Shown here one piece after another: positions 23,322 through 34,370 of a DNA stretch of 64,000 bases; within the stretch, counting starts at the first letter, position 1; the number at the start of each line of letters is the position of its first letter. Origin of the DNA: Portulaca oleracea. Taxonomy: Eukaryota > Streptophyta > Magnoliopsida > Caryophyllales > Portulacaceae. The translations under genes were made by a program, and so were the position numbers. The stretch lies in NCBI GenBank assembly GCA_029582165.1, contig CM055876.1:14817001-14881000 (forward strand). Reading direction: 5' to 3'. The notes under the pieces are model-generated. The model had not been told where the DNA came from. It did not search any database and worked only from the letters and a program-made list of their open reading frames with translations.

Positions 23322-24316
23322 TCGTCTCACATCATTGTTAACACATTGCTATGTTATCAAATAAAAATAAAAAATTTGAACTTATAATGAAAAAGGTTGA
23401 AGATACACTAATATATAATAAATCTTTATCTTCTATTAGGCTCCGTTTTTTTAATTCAGTTGATTGCGGTGCAGTGTGGTGCAGTATGGTGGAATTTTGA
23501 AAAACATGGAGGATTGTGGTAGGTTGTGGTGGTAATTATGGTAGGTGGGTAGGTATTTTTAATTTGAAATTTGAAAAAAAATAAATAGGTATTTTTAAGT
23601 TAAAAAATTAGGAAAGAGAGATGGTATTTTAATTTGAAATTGGACAAAATAAATTATGGTCGGTGGGTTGTAGTGAAAAATTTGAAGTTTTAATAAAAAA
23701 AAGAGAAATGATATGTTGTGGTGAATTATGGTGGAAATTTTAAAAGTGTGAGATGGTATGGATCTGCAATCAACCAATCACAGAAAAGAACCGGAAAATT
23801 GAAAAGAACAGCACAAGTCATCATTATTATTTTATGTGACAAAGCAAGAATTATCATCACAATAAATAAAGAGGCAATTTTTGTCATCTTTTGAGTAAAG
23901 AGTTAATTTTTGTCTTTAGAGAGAAGAAATCAATCAAAGATTGAAAAACAGCCTGTGTAAGATTGGTTGAAGGGTATTTTAGCCATCAAATTCCTCCAAC
24001 GCTATTCTTGGCTCTTGACCAGTCAAAACGCTATGAACTACTCTAAACGTTGTTGTTAGACAGACCCTTATAATGGTTATCAATCATGACAACCACCATA
24101 AGTAAAATAAATCTTACTTGTATATGTATTAAGTTTATCTTGACCGTTAGTTTTTTTATTGAACATAAAATTATAAAATTTATTTTTTAATTTTAGTTTA
24201 TTTTTAAAAAAAATTAAAATAAATATTTTCAAAATATGCTTGTTTACTAGGCTAAAACCTAGAGGGAGAGGGTCTGAGGATAGCTTGCGTCAAGGTTTCG
24301 CCTCGCGCGGTTCGAG
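22529..24316. other. Upstream region of the membrane-protein gene and intergenic DNA
   Basis: About 22530-22850 is probably 5' UTR and promoter of the minus-strand gene. Beyond it the DNA is AT-rich. 23440-23790 has an imperfect terminal inverted pair (CAGTTGATTGCGGTGCAG and CTGCAATCAACC) around a GTGGTGG-rich core, perhaps a small degraded transposon. No gene seen. Confidence 0.5.
23269..23322. repeat. (TTA)n microsatellite
   Basis: About 17 ATT/TTA units in an uninterrupted run. Confidence 0.92.
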
Positions 24317-24820
24317 TGTTCGGTCTCAATTCGAGTCGAATTGATATCGTTAATTGAGTATTTTTTTGCTTGTGATTCTCTCACTTGATATAGAGATTTA
24401 TACGTTTTGCAGAGTTGTTGGAAAATCCATATAACACCAAGGAAAGTGAAGAAGAAAATGGAGGAAAGCAAAGAAAAATTGAAGGGAAAGAAAGAAGCCA
24501 AAGAGGAAGGAGAAGCCTCAGCCAAATTCCAAGAAGTCGACAAGCCACTGGCAGTACCAGTCGGCCGCTGGAAGCGCCCCACAACCCGCTAGCAGCGAGT
24601 AGACCAGTGAAGGGAAATCGACGGGAAAGTTCAATCGCTACCAGCGTCTAACTACGCGTTGGGAGGGCCCAGTGTAACAGAAACCAAGTCGAAGAAAACA
24701 GCCACTGGGAGCGCCCTACATCATCGCTAGTAGCGTCTGTTCCAGAAGGTGCATCAAACGTGAAAGTTTCAGCCGCTGGCAGTGGTTAACATTCTGTTGC
24801 CAGCGCCTTCTACCACCACC

Positions 24821-24828
24821 TATAAAAG
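24821..24828 (+). promoter_or_regulatory. LTR TATA box
   Basis: TATAAAAG on the sense strand of the LTR. Confidence 0.6.
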
Positions 24829-25317
24829 GATCTCGCCGCCACAGTTATTAAGCATTCATGCACGCTTTAGTTTTCTTGTTTTTAGGTTTTTAATGTTATA
24901 TTTGTTCTCATTTTTTTTCTCAGTTATTCTTCAACAATTGTAACAATTCTTTAATTAAGGTTATTTCAATTGAATCTAGTCTCGAATAACTCGTTCAATC
25001 TTGTTTCATTCCTTGTTACTTTTCAATTCTCGCTATTCAAATTTTGTTAGTATTAGTTTCCACACAAAATTCAATCTTTATTGAAGAGGAGGATTAAAGT
25101 TCCCCAAATTCTTTCTTCAAGTGAGAACTCGGGCAGTCTTAGTAATCTGAATCACGCCTTTTCTTTTTTTTTTTGTTCGTAAGAAAGTTCATGATTCAAG
25201 TTCAAGAACGAAGGAAGAAATTTAGGTTTATGTTTCCTTATCATAATTTCAATATTCAATTCAGTTTTAGTTCCTTATTCATTGCTTTTAATTGCTCTCT
25301 TAGTTATGAATTTTCTT

Positions 25318-25664
25318 TCAAAAAATAACTCAGAGGTACCCCAATATTTGAGGAAACTATTTTTCGGTGCCCCAATTTTTCAAAATTAATTTTGAGGTAC
25401 CCTTACTTTTTGGGTTAGTAATTATTTGGTGCTTTTCCGGACATTAATTTTATTAAGTGACCGAAATACCCTCATTCTTCTTCTTCAAGGGTATTTTCAA
25501 GAAGGGAAGAACAAGGGCATTTTGGTCACTTAATAAAATTAATGGCCGGAAAAACACCAAATGATTACTAACTCGAAAAGTAAGCAGACTCAAAATTATT
25601 TTAAAAAGTGCAGATTGTAAAAATATTTCACCAAAAGTTAGGGTACCTCATAATAATTTTTTGA
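25318..25664. mobile_element. Foldback MITE nested in the LTR
   Basis: The 347 bases form one long imperfect hairpin. Arms starting TCAAAAAATAACTCAGAGGT pair with ACCTCATAATAATTTTTTGA at the other end, with the turn near 25490. A 7-base direct repeat TTTTCTT flanks it (25311-25317 and 25665-25671). It has no coding capacity. The superfamily is uncertain. Confidence 0.7.
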
Positions 25665-25831
25665 TTTTCTTTGCAGTTTTAATTTCCTTCATGTTTAGGT
25701 TAGTTCTTGTTTTAATTCATTATTTACTGTTTTCAATTTGAACCTTACCAAACTAATTTCCTAAATCTAACACATCATTCCTGCGGATACAACAAGCCTA
25801 CTCCTAAAACCCCAAAATACACAACCGAACA

Positions 25832-26639
25832 ACAACCATCAGATCGGTGTCGACGCCAACTCCTTCACGTCGCTGCGGCATCAAAGCGATGTGTATCACT
25901 CCCGATTTTCCAATCCTTCTTCTGATCGACCAATTCCTGCTCACCGGCCCGCCTAATCGATTTTTCTATCTTTACCGTTTCTTTGTTTTCGAGCTTCGTC
26001 ATCTGGGTCTGCTTGTGCTCTTGAGTCTTGCGAGAGGGAGTGTCATGTTCAGTCTGTTAGCCCAAGTCAGTTCGTTGTCGAACGCCTATTCGTTCTGTCT
26101 TCTTTGTTCAGGTTAGGTCTTGCCGTCTTTTGGGTGGTGAGGTGCTAGCTCGAATTGTGCCGGAATCTGGGTTCAGATTCTCTTCTCGATCCAGCCTTTT
26201 CTATTTCTAGCTAGGTTGGTTTGGGTGTTCCCCCCAGGGATTGCAGGTAGGTTGATGGCTACCATGTTGTTGAGGGCTGAAGAACCCGTGAATTTTGCAA
26301 TTTATGTGCCTCTTGCGTTAGTCTTTGTTGGGTTTTGCTTAATTGCTTAGTAATCATGGGTTCTCTCAAATCTTCATTCTTTTTGGTGTGCTTTTATCTA
26401 TGTTTTTTAGAGTGCGTGATTTGATGTGTCTTCTCTACAGTGTGGGATATACATTCGTTGGTCACTCTTTGTTTAGTTTGTGTGTCTGTTTAGTTGCTTC
26501 TTTTAAGGTTTGGTAGTGTTAGTGTCTGTAGTTAAGTTGTCTGGTTGTTGTCTTTATGATGTATTTTATTTATGCTTTTGGATCAATGGGTTTTCCAAAG
26601 GGGGATTTTGACATCGATGTCTTAGCTTGCCTGGAATAA
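25832..26639. other. Region upstream of the TPR gene
   Basis: Between the LTR and the TPR frame the DNA is T/G-rich and less AT-biased than the repeats. It may contain the old promoter, 5' UTR or an intron of the TPR gene. An open frame at 25847-26116 is hydrophobic and matches nothing I know. Confidence 0.35.
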
Positions 26640-27489
26640 ATGACCCACACTGAACAAGCATTCCATAAAGCCAAAGACCTCAAGGAAGAAGGTAATAAAC
26701 TGTTTTGGAAATAGCTTTTTCTGATGTAGCCTCGTTGTATGCCAAAGCCAGCCAACTCTGGAATGTTTGTATGTCGTTTTGTGAGGATGAGGAGAAAAAT
26801 CATTCTACTTTAGGGATGTCATTACTCTTGAATCTTGCTGCTAGTACACTAAAACGGGAAGATTTTCAAAGCACAATTAAGTTTTGTAGCGAAGCTTTGT
26901 TGATTGACCCAAGTAATGTCAAGGCCCTGTATAGAAAGGCGATCGCTTTCGCCAAATTAGGTGACTATGAAGAGGCTATGGGACACCTCAAACAAGCTCT
27001 AGTTATTGATCCCAATAATCAAGAGTTAGTGTTGGAACTACAAAGGTTCAGAATAAGTTCCTAAATCAACATCCTAATTCTGACCACAGGGAAAGTTACA
27101 AACGACAAGGAGAGTTCAAGAATCTCAAGGAGAATGAGAATACCACTCCTTCACAACATGATATAGATGTGGATACTACCTCGATCCAAGAAACAAAGGA
27201 GCCTGACCCTCGGAGGAAGGAGGGTGAGAATGGATCCAAATCACAAGTTCAGGAGCCTCAAAGTTTCCAAGAATCCCCCAAGAGAAAGGAGGGCGAGAAG
27301 GGTTCTAACCCACGAGTTCAGGAACCCCAACATTTCAAGAAGGCTTGCAGGACTCGAGCTCAAAAGTCCAAGTTAAATTTTATGCCATGCGTGAAGGGTA
27401 GGACTTGTCCAAGTCCTATGAATACTTCGACCAACTTTAGTATGTCTGTTGATGGCTTTTTAAAGGATCTTCACAAATTGAAGTTTTAG
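26640..27489 (+). pseudogene. TPR-domain protein, frameshifted
   Basis: The ATG at 26640 begins MTHTEQAFHKAKDLKEEGNK, a typical first TPR helix, but reaches a stop after 24 residues. The TPR domain resumes in another frame at about 26705-27064: LLLNLAASTLKREDF, then IKFCSEALLIDPSNVKALYR and KLGDYEEAMGHLKQALVIDP. It stops again. A third stretch, in the frame that ends at 27489, has a Lys/Glu-rich tail with two copies of a unit of about 28 residues (RRKEGENGSKSQVQEPQSF and KRKEGEKGSNPRVQEPQHF). TPR arrays of this kind occur in FKBP-type immunophilins and HSP90 co-chaperones, but no FKBP domain is visible. Two frameshifts and no introns point to a pseudogene, possibly a retrocopy. Undetected introns or a lineage-specific gene are less likely. 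Confidence 0.6.
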
Positions 27490-28517
27490 AAAAGAGGCAT
27501 AACCAATCAATTTCTTGCATTGAATCATTTCACTTGTGAGAGGAGCAAAGTTGTATTGCTGATTGAAGTGTACGATCATTCGAACATGTGTTATATGACA
27601 GTTTGATTGGTAACTAAGAAAAAGTATTCCCAAGATAAATAAGATGTCTATAAAGGTGAATCTCACACACCGTAGGAAGTACAAAAGGATGTGAACCACA
27701 ATTGTGAAGAGGAGATGGCGTTTCAGGTAACCGAGTGGGTCAGGATTAGAGCCATGCAAGAAGTACTTGGGACTTAGTCCATGACTGTCATACTGGCAAC
27801 ATTCAGCATGTAAGCAGTCAGATTGTGAGAAACCAAAATTCGCACATGATTTCTAATCAGGGGCGAATCCATGGTGGGTTTACGTGGGGTCAAGTGACCC
27901 CACTTTTAAATAAATAAAAAAATTTGCAAGTTTCGTCTTTTCCATTAATGGGTAATGTATAGATATAGTCGAAGAAGAAATGAAATCATGTCATGTTGCT
28001 TGGTTGGATGGTATGCCCTTGTGTAAAATAATGATGAATGCCTTATATATGTTGTGAGTTCAAGCCTGCCTACAACCAAATATTCTCATTTCATTTTTTT
28101 CTCTACGTTCCGTGTTCAAGTCCGCCTATAGCCAAATGTTTTTCACTTCATTTTTTCTCCAATGATAAAATTTATTGTATTCCATTTCTTTACATTCTTT
28201 TCCCAAAGGATCACATTAAGTTAATTTTTTTTCACTTCATTTATTTCCCAAATATCACATTCTTTAATTTTTTTTTTCAATTCATTTTTTCCCTCAAATA
28301 TCACGTTCATTTTTTAAATTCCGTGTAAATTAAGCCGTTCAATGGACCTTGTATCTGAGGCATAACTACTAATAAATTTTATAAACAAGGAATGAAATGT
28401 TTTTCTCTTAATTTTTTCTCCAATGATAAAATTTATTGAATTCTTTTCTTTACATTCTTTCCCCAAGGATCACATTCTGCTAATTCTTTTTCACTTCATT
28501 TATTTCCCATATATCAT
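27490..28517. other. Intergenic with a direct duplication and a possible hAT end
   Basis: CAGGGGCGAATCCATGG at 27857, followed by TGACCCCAC, resembles one end of a plant hAT element; no other end is seen. 28127-28260 and 28395-28517 are two diverged copies of one unit of about 125 bases (GATAAAATTTATTG..TTTACATTCTTT..GGATCACATT..CACTTCATTTATTTCCC). No gene. Confidence 0.5.
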
Positions 28518-29537
28518 TGTAGGAGTCAAAAATTTGTTGACCAATTAAAAAATGACACGTGGAAAATAAATTAAATTTTTTCGGCCAATTATTATCCGCC
28601 ACATATTAAATTAATTACGGTGGTCCATTTAATTGAATTTTAAATGGAAATGCATCCTAACCAATAATATCATGATACGTGTCAAAGATGATGCAGAAAA
28701 TATTAATTATTTCTTTATTTAAAGTTAAAGGTAATAATTAATTAACTTGGGCTTAAGCCCAAAGCCCAACTCAAACCCTAGGGGTTAGGCCTTTAGAGCA
28801 TATAAATAGGGGTCCTCCCCCTTCATTTTGAACGCCTGAAGATTCTGCAGTCGACATCCAGAGGCTCCAGGAGATCCAACTGCCAGTGGCCTCCAGCTAC
28901 CAAGCGCCAAGGATCGAAGACCGCAGAAGATCAAGATCGAGTATCCAAGTCTTTGGCACGTCTTGATCAAGAACAATAACAGAATTCTTCAGCAAGACAC
29001 TCAGCAGTCTACACTCTGTAGTCTACCCCTGACATTCAACATTCTACACTCCAGAGGCTTCAGAAGATCGAACTACAAGCGACCTCCAGCTACCAAGCGC
29101 CAAGGACCAACGTCGGCTAGTTCAATAACTTCTGTTCTTCGCATCAAAGACTGCAGTCATCTTTCTCATCTGGTTCATCGATCAATACCAAGCACTAAGT
29201 CTTCGCATCCAAGAACTGCGCAACTACAACCTATAGTCAACCTTCAGACGGTTAAACTTCGAGCAGACTCCAGCTACCAAGCACTAAGGAGATCAACACT
29301 CAAGACCTTCAGCTCAAAATCTACTACAAGAGTTCTTTAGCTCAACCTGCATCCGAGATCGAGATCAAGCATCCACGCCCTCGACTCATCCAAGACTCAA
29401 GGAGATCGAATCAGAGGATCATCATTATTGTATTTAATATAGAGATTGTACTCGCATACATTCAAATATTAATATAAATTAATTTATTTCTCAATTTCCT
29501 GTTTTTATTTATTTTATACACGAAATTTGTGTTTACA
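28518..29537 (+). repeat. 5' LTR of the gypsy element
   Basis: It runs from TGTAGGAGTCAAAA to GTTTACA. TATAAATAGG lies at 28801. Its 3' half holds three diverged copies of a unit of about 190 bases, marked by CCAGCTACCAAGCGCCAAGG near 28892, 29085 and 29270. Confidence 0.75.
28800..28808 (+). promoter_or_regulatory. LTR TATA box
   Basis: ATATAAATA lies in the LTR about 740 bases before its end. Confidence 0.6.
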
Positions 29538-29540
29538 AAT

Positions 29541-29559
29541 TTGGCACGCTCGGTGGGAC
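29541..29559 (+). other. Primer binding site
   Basis: TTGGCACGCTCGGTGGGAC starts 3 bases after the LTR end, the standard place for a primer site. I could not assign the tRNA with certainty. Confidence 0.6.
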
Positions 29560-29620
29560 ATCTCTGCCTCTCATCTTTTTCTCCAAGAAGTCAAACTCGA
29601 CCTTCGATCCAAGCGACGTG

Positions 29621-32106
29621 ATGGCTGTCAACATGGAAGCAAAGATAGCTGAACTTGAGGCTATGTTAAACAAGCTCGCCATGGAAAGTGAAGAGAAAGA
29701 CAAGAAGATCAGCGGACAAAGTGAGCAGATCTCAAAACTAATGAAGGATGTGTTTGGAGAGATAAAAGGGAATGGAATTAGGGTGGAATGGGTTGTTATT
29801 CCTTTTTTGGTTGTTTGGAGAACATAATATGGAATGGAATTATTATTCCAGAGGAATTCTAATCCCTCCCAAATGGGGGGAATTAGATACCTCCCATAAT
29901 TAGGAGGAATGAATTTCTATCCCTCAGGGATAGCTGTGTATATTAAAAAAAAAAAATCAAATCGATTATCTTGTTTATGTGTTAGCATCTATCGTTATTT
30001 TTCATCAAACCTCAACCCTAGATACAGAGAGGGGAAGACAGAGAAGAGAAACACCATTGCTGCTGTAGCGGCGGCCATGGACATGGAATCTTCTCTCTGC
30101 TCCTATATCTTCCGATCGATCAAGCAAGGAACGACGATCGTAGGTATCGACGGTGTTAGCAAGCGAGCTGGAGAACATCTCCGGCCAGTCGAAGCCGTGG
30201 TTCACGGCGGCACCATGACTGGCCATGGCCACCGAACTTACCGTCACCGCAGCACGATGACCGACACCTGATCATGGCAAACTCTTGCCCCACCCTCTGC
30301 CTATCTATTGATTCCTAATTCTATTAAGATCTAAAAATGTTAATTTTATGACTTGAATAATTCAAGAACAAAGGGTTGGGAATGACTTATTTGATCGATG
30401 AAAAGAAAAATTGGGAAAAGATAAGACCTCAAATTTTCTTTTACTGAAGAACAAAGCAAGGTTCATGAAAGATAATGCTTTGGCTGGAAAAATATCTCTC
30501 ATCTTTTTCTCTCTGATATGTCTGTCGATGGACTATGGTTTAAAAGAGCTTTTTCATAAACATGGTGCTTACAATGGATAACTATTAGCAACAAAGAATT
30601 AGTTATAATAATTAAATGATGAAGAAATAAAATAACAAATTTTATTTTGCATAAAATAAAATAAATTATAAATTAGAAGAATATATATATCATAATACAA
30701 TATATGTCAAATTAAAGCAATTACTTTGATTCCATTCCATAGTTACTCACCAAACAGTGAAAATGGAATTTGATTCCATTCCAATTCCTCTCCAAACAAC
30801 TTCAGTTCTGGGTTCTAATTCCATACCCAACCCTCCAGATTTCTAATTCCATACCCATTCCATTCCTGAAATTTCTCCAAACAGACCCGAAGAAGATGGA
30901 GAAGCACCCTTATCAAGAATCAGACGAAGATACTGACAAGGAGGAATCTAACAAAGAGTCTTGTAAGGGTGATGCTGACGGCGACGGCGAAAAGAAGAAG
31001 ATCTCGTCTTTAGGATCAATGACTGCGGTACAGATCCAGAGTACGATTGCAAATGCAGTAAGGTCTCAACTCGGAGAGGCATCGAACAAGAGTCACTTGT
31101 ACACCAAGCCCTACACGAAGAGGATCGATGCACTTCGGATGCCTCTAGGTTATCAACCTACAAAGTTCAACCGGTTTGACGGAAAGGGTAACCTTAAGCA
31201 ACACATCGCACATTTCATCGAGACTTGTAGCAATAATGCTGGAACGGAAGGAGATCGACTAGTCAAGCAATTTGTTCGCTCTTTGAGAGGAATCGCGTTT
31301 GACTGGTATACGGATTCAGAACCTGAATCTATCAACAGTTGGGAACAAATGGAGCAAGAGTTTCTAAGGTTCTACTGCGCTCAATGGGTCGTCAGCATGA
31401 CAGAGTTAACAAACACCAAACAGTGGGATGGCGAGCCAGTACTTGACTATATCCATCGTTGATGGGCTCTTAGTCTTGAATGCAAGGATCGCCTCACCGA
31501 AGCTTCAACTGTCGATATATGCGCTCAAGGTATGCATTAGGATTTACTCTACGTCCTCAAGATGGTGAAGCCTAAAACCTTTCAGGAGTTGGCAACCAAG
31601 GCACATGACATGGAGATAACCATCGCAAGTCGACAAGGAAGATCCTCCTCTTCAACTGGATCCAAGAATGGCAGCATGTATAAGAAGAATGGCAAGCCAT
31701 CAAAAACTTCAAAAGAAGAGTCCATGGCTATTTCTGCTTCTGAGCCAGTACAAATCTTTTCCAAGCCTAAACTAGAAAGGAAGAAGTCAATTTCTTGAAA
31801 GATGCTGAAAGGAAGCGTCCTACACTAAAGGAGCTTCAAGAAAAGAAGTACCCGTTTCCAGACTCAGACTTGCCAGGAATGCTCGACGACTTGTTAGAGA
31901 AAGGAGTTATTGAGCTCCCACAACTGAAGAGGCCAAAAGAAGCGGAGAGAATTGCGGATCCAAGATATTGTCGTCATCATAAAGGAGTCAGTCACCCTCT
32001 TAAGAAGTGCATCACGCTCAAGGAACGGATCATGAAGCTAGTTGAGGAAGGAAAGATAATATTGGACTGTGATAATAATGTAGAAACCAACTACGTTTCA
32101 ACATAG
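29621..32106 (+). pseudogene. Gypsy gag, interrupted by a DNA transposon and stops
   Basis: The ATG at 29621 starts a coiled-coil N terminus (AKIAELEAMLNKLAMESEEK). The frame is cut at 29745 by a Harbinger-like insertion and resumes at 30889 in register. The retrotransposon gag core follows (FNRFDGKGNLKQHIAHFIET, RSLRGIAFDWYTD, EQMEQEFLRFYC). An in-frame stop lies at 31460, and the frame continues to 31797. Another piece, 31795-32106, has the YCRHHKGVSHPLKKCITLKE segment that in plant gypsy elements precedes protease. Gag forms the virus-like particle. The stops make this copy inactive. Confidence 0.75.
29746..30888. mobile_element. Harbinger-like non-autonomous element inside gag
   Basis: The ends GGATGTGTTTGGAGA and TTTCTCCAAACAGACCC are imperfect inverted repeats, extended by GGAATGG-rich subterminal zones. 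A 3-base direct repeat GAA flanks it (29743-29745 and 30889-30891). Removing the element and one GAA rejoins the gag frame without a shift, which supports the borders. There is a coding-like patch at 29909-30271 but no transposase. The TGTTTGG ends match the element at 12201-14029. Confidence 0.75.
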
Positions 32107-32466
32107 CCAATTTCAGCCAGCAGAAATGAATTATTGATGGTCCAGTTCGGACGCCAGAAACCAGTTCCTCTTCCAGTGTTAATCCAAACCTCTCAAGATG
32201 CACATGAGCAAGAAGTAGAAGCTTTTAATGATGATGGAAAATGGATATGGAAAATGGATCTCGGGCACTCAAAGGAAGACTAGGGGGCAAATGGAAGTCC
32301 AAACAGCACCACTCTGAGGGCATCAAAGGAGAAGAAAAAACCTGCAACCTTCAACGGAGAAGAAGAGGCTCGAAATCATAGAGAAACAAGAAGTCAGTTC
32401 AACTGGTTGCTTGAGCAAGGCTCTCGTGCTCCTTTCACCTAGGGGGAATACTTCTCGAAGGACTTC

Positions 32467-32973
32467 TTGGGAAAAGTTAACAAAGTTGCAGGTGTGATCA
32501 TGGTCTCCTACTTTGAGATCGAAGAAGATGATAATGAAGGAATGGAGTATCGGACTAAGTCAAACCTCTCCATGTTCGATAGGTTGGGACAGTCAGCTTC
32601 CCGCAAACAAGCATCTGTCTTTGAGCGGATCGGACATCAAAGAAGCCGCAAAGCCTCAGTGTTTAGCAGGATTCGGGGTGGTTCGAAATCAAAGGCGTCT
32701 GTATTTTCAAGAATCAAACAAACTGAAGAGGTAACAGATTCACAGCCTAGTCAGGAAAAGAGCTCTGCATTCAATCACGTTGGGGTCATCAACGAAGTTC
32801 AAAGCACCATCCCATCTCGCATGAAGCGTTTTTCAACGTTGGAGGTAAAAACTGAAGGATCCCTAAGAGTGAAGAGACGCATTGGGATCCTCACCAGTCA
32901 TCAAAGCAAGATCGACTCTGACAAAGAGCTCAAACAAGATGAGACAGTTTCTTCCAACCAAGTTGCAATTTAG
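32467..32973 (+). CDS. Gypsy-derived ORF with SVFxRI repeats
   Basis: 168 open codons hold four variants of one short unit: SMFDRLGQ, SVFERIGH, SVFSRIRG and SVFSRIKQ, spaced by Arg/Lys/Ser-rich linkers. Repeats of the (S)VFxRLG type occur in the gag-to-protease linker of many plant gypsy polyproteins. In the same register upstream the frame has stops (for example the TAG at 32281), so this is probably a piece of a former long gag-pro frame, not an independent gene. No protease motif follows. Confidence 0.5.
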   Translation: MGKVNKVAGVIMVSYFEIEEDDNEGMEYRTKSNLSMFDRLGQSASRKQASVFERIGHQRSRKASVFSRIRGGSKSKASVFSRIKQTEEVTDSQPSQEKSSAFNHVGVINEVQSTIPSRMKRFSTLEVKTEGSLRVKRRIGILTSHQSKIDSDKELKQDETVSSNQVAI

Positions 32974-33259
32974 AAAAGTGAAGATGTAGCTCCCGAATAA
33001 GAGCCTATATTGTTCACAAAAAAAAAGTTCATTTCTTTAGTTATTTTCAATGTCATAATTGTAATATTCCTGGCTTGCAAGAGTATAAACTGTGAACGAC
33101 GAAATTAATAAATAAAATTTCCATTGCTCCTTCTTTTAATTTGAACTACGTTTGGCAAGATCCTTATGAGTGTTTCATACTTAAGGTACGTAGGCAATTT
33201 GAGTTTAGACTCAAATACAACCATAACATAACGACAAAAAAAGGGTCATGAACTGACCA

Positions 33260-34370
33260 AAATTGAGACTTTCAAGTCAACAAATTTCAAGACTCTCAAG
33301 TCACGAAATTCACCGACTTCTAAGTCAACAAAAATTAAAGACTTCCAAGTCAGTAAAAATTAAAGACTTCCAAGTCAACAAACTTCAAGACTTTTAAGTC
33401 ACCAAGTCCCTTGACTTCCAAGTCAACAACAAGACAAAGACTTCCAAGTCAGCCAAACTGTCGCATCAACAAGTCTCATGACTCCCAAGTCGACAAAATG
33501 AAAGACTCACAAGTAACCAAATTCAAATCAACAAAATACAAGGACTCACAAGTCAAGCAAAAAAAATCACGGCTCTCAAGTCAATAAAATTTGAGATTCC
33601 CAGGGTAATGATGCATATGACTCTTACGTCAGCAAATTCAAAAAAATTCAAGTCAACAAACTTCAAGACTCTTAAGTCATGAAACCCACCGACTTCCAAG
33701 TCAAAAAAAAAAATTGAAGGCTTCCAAGTCATCCAAATTCAAGACTATTAAGTCGTCCAAATCAAATTTTAAGGTGAAGAAGATCAATCACTTCTAGGTC
33801 ACCGAAGAAAAGACTCCCAAGTTACTCCCCGCAGAAGATTCATGATTTCATGACTCCCAAGTCAAAAGGAATGACTCATACGTCAACAAAATTCAATGAC
33901 TCACATGTCAATAGAATCCATGACTCCCAAGTCAAGATAGGTAAAGAATCACAAGTCAATTAGAAAGACTCTTAAGTCAGTAAAGTTAATATCTTGCTCG
34001 TACAAGACTCTTAAGTCAGTAAAATCAATCACTTCTAGGTCACCAGAGAAAAGACTCCCAATTCACTCCCCGCAGAAGATTCATGATTTCACGACTCCCA
34101 AGTCAAAAGGAATGACTCATAGGTCAACAAAATTCAATGACTCACATGTCAATAGAATCCATGACTCCCAAGTCAAGATAGGTAAAGAATCACAAGTCAG
34201 TTGGAAAGACTCTTAAGTTAGTAAAGTCAATAGCTTGCCCGTACAAGACTCCGAAGTCGACAAGGTTAAAGACTTCTACGTCATCATGATGAAGACACTC
34301 AAGTCAAGTCAAAACTGCAAGAAATGGACCGACTTCTAAGTCATCAAAATTGTGGGCTTTCAAGTCATGC
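33260..34370. repeat. Array of short palindromes (GACTYCCAAGTC)
   Basis: More than 30 copies of a 12-base near-palindrome, consensus GACT(T/C)CCAAGTC (arms GACTT/AAGTC), recur every 20-30 bases and are separated by A-rich spacers (AACAAAATTCAA). Within the array, 33781-34021 and 34022-34265 are two copies of a higher-order unit of about 241 bases. The array occupies the 3' untranslated part of the gypsy element. Function unknown. Confidence 0.8.

Larger units (their letters stand above)
24317..25831 (+). repeat. LTR of the TGTTCGG family, with nested MITE
   Basis: It begins TGTTCGGTCTCAATTCGAGT and ends CACAACCGAACA, the same 8-base ends as the LTRs at 1047-2424 and 3550-10830. It carries a TATA box at 24821 and repeated GCCACTGGNAGCG/CGCTAGTAGCG words at 24540-24810. 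The flanks (TCGAG left, ACAAC right) do not match, so this is a solo LTR that lost a flank or a remnant of a recombined element. A foldback MITE sits at 25318-25664. Confidence 0.75.
28518..34370 (+). mobile_element. Ty3/gypsy element, gag-only and lacking its 3' LTR
   Basis: The 5' LTR (28518-29537) is followed 3 bases later by the primer site TTGGCACGCTCGGTGGGAC. The gag region (29621-32106), broken by a nested DNA transposon and by stops, comes next. Then come a second ORF (32467-32973) and a long palindrome array (33260-34370). No pol motif is visible, and I did not find a second LTR copy. The right limit is therefore approximate: related sequence may continue to about 34970. It looks like a non-autonomous derivative of a plant gypsy element. 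Confidence 0.7.

Noticed and set aside
25847..26116. 89-codon hydrophobic frame before the TPR region.
   Set aside because: No similarity that I recognise; an open frame of this length is expected by chance in T-rich DNA.
33260..34370. CRISPR-like array of repeats and spacers.
   Set aside because: Plant nuclear DNA. Repeats are short, variable and irregularly spaced, spacers are A-rich and similar, and there are no cas genes.
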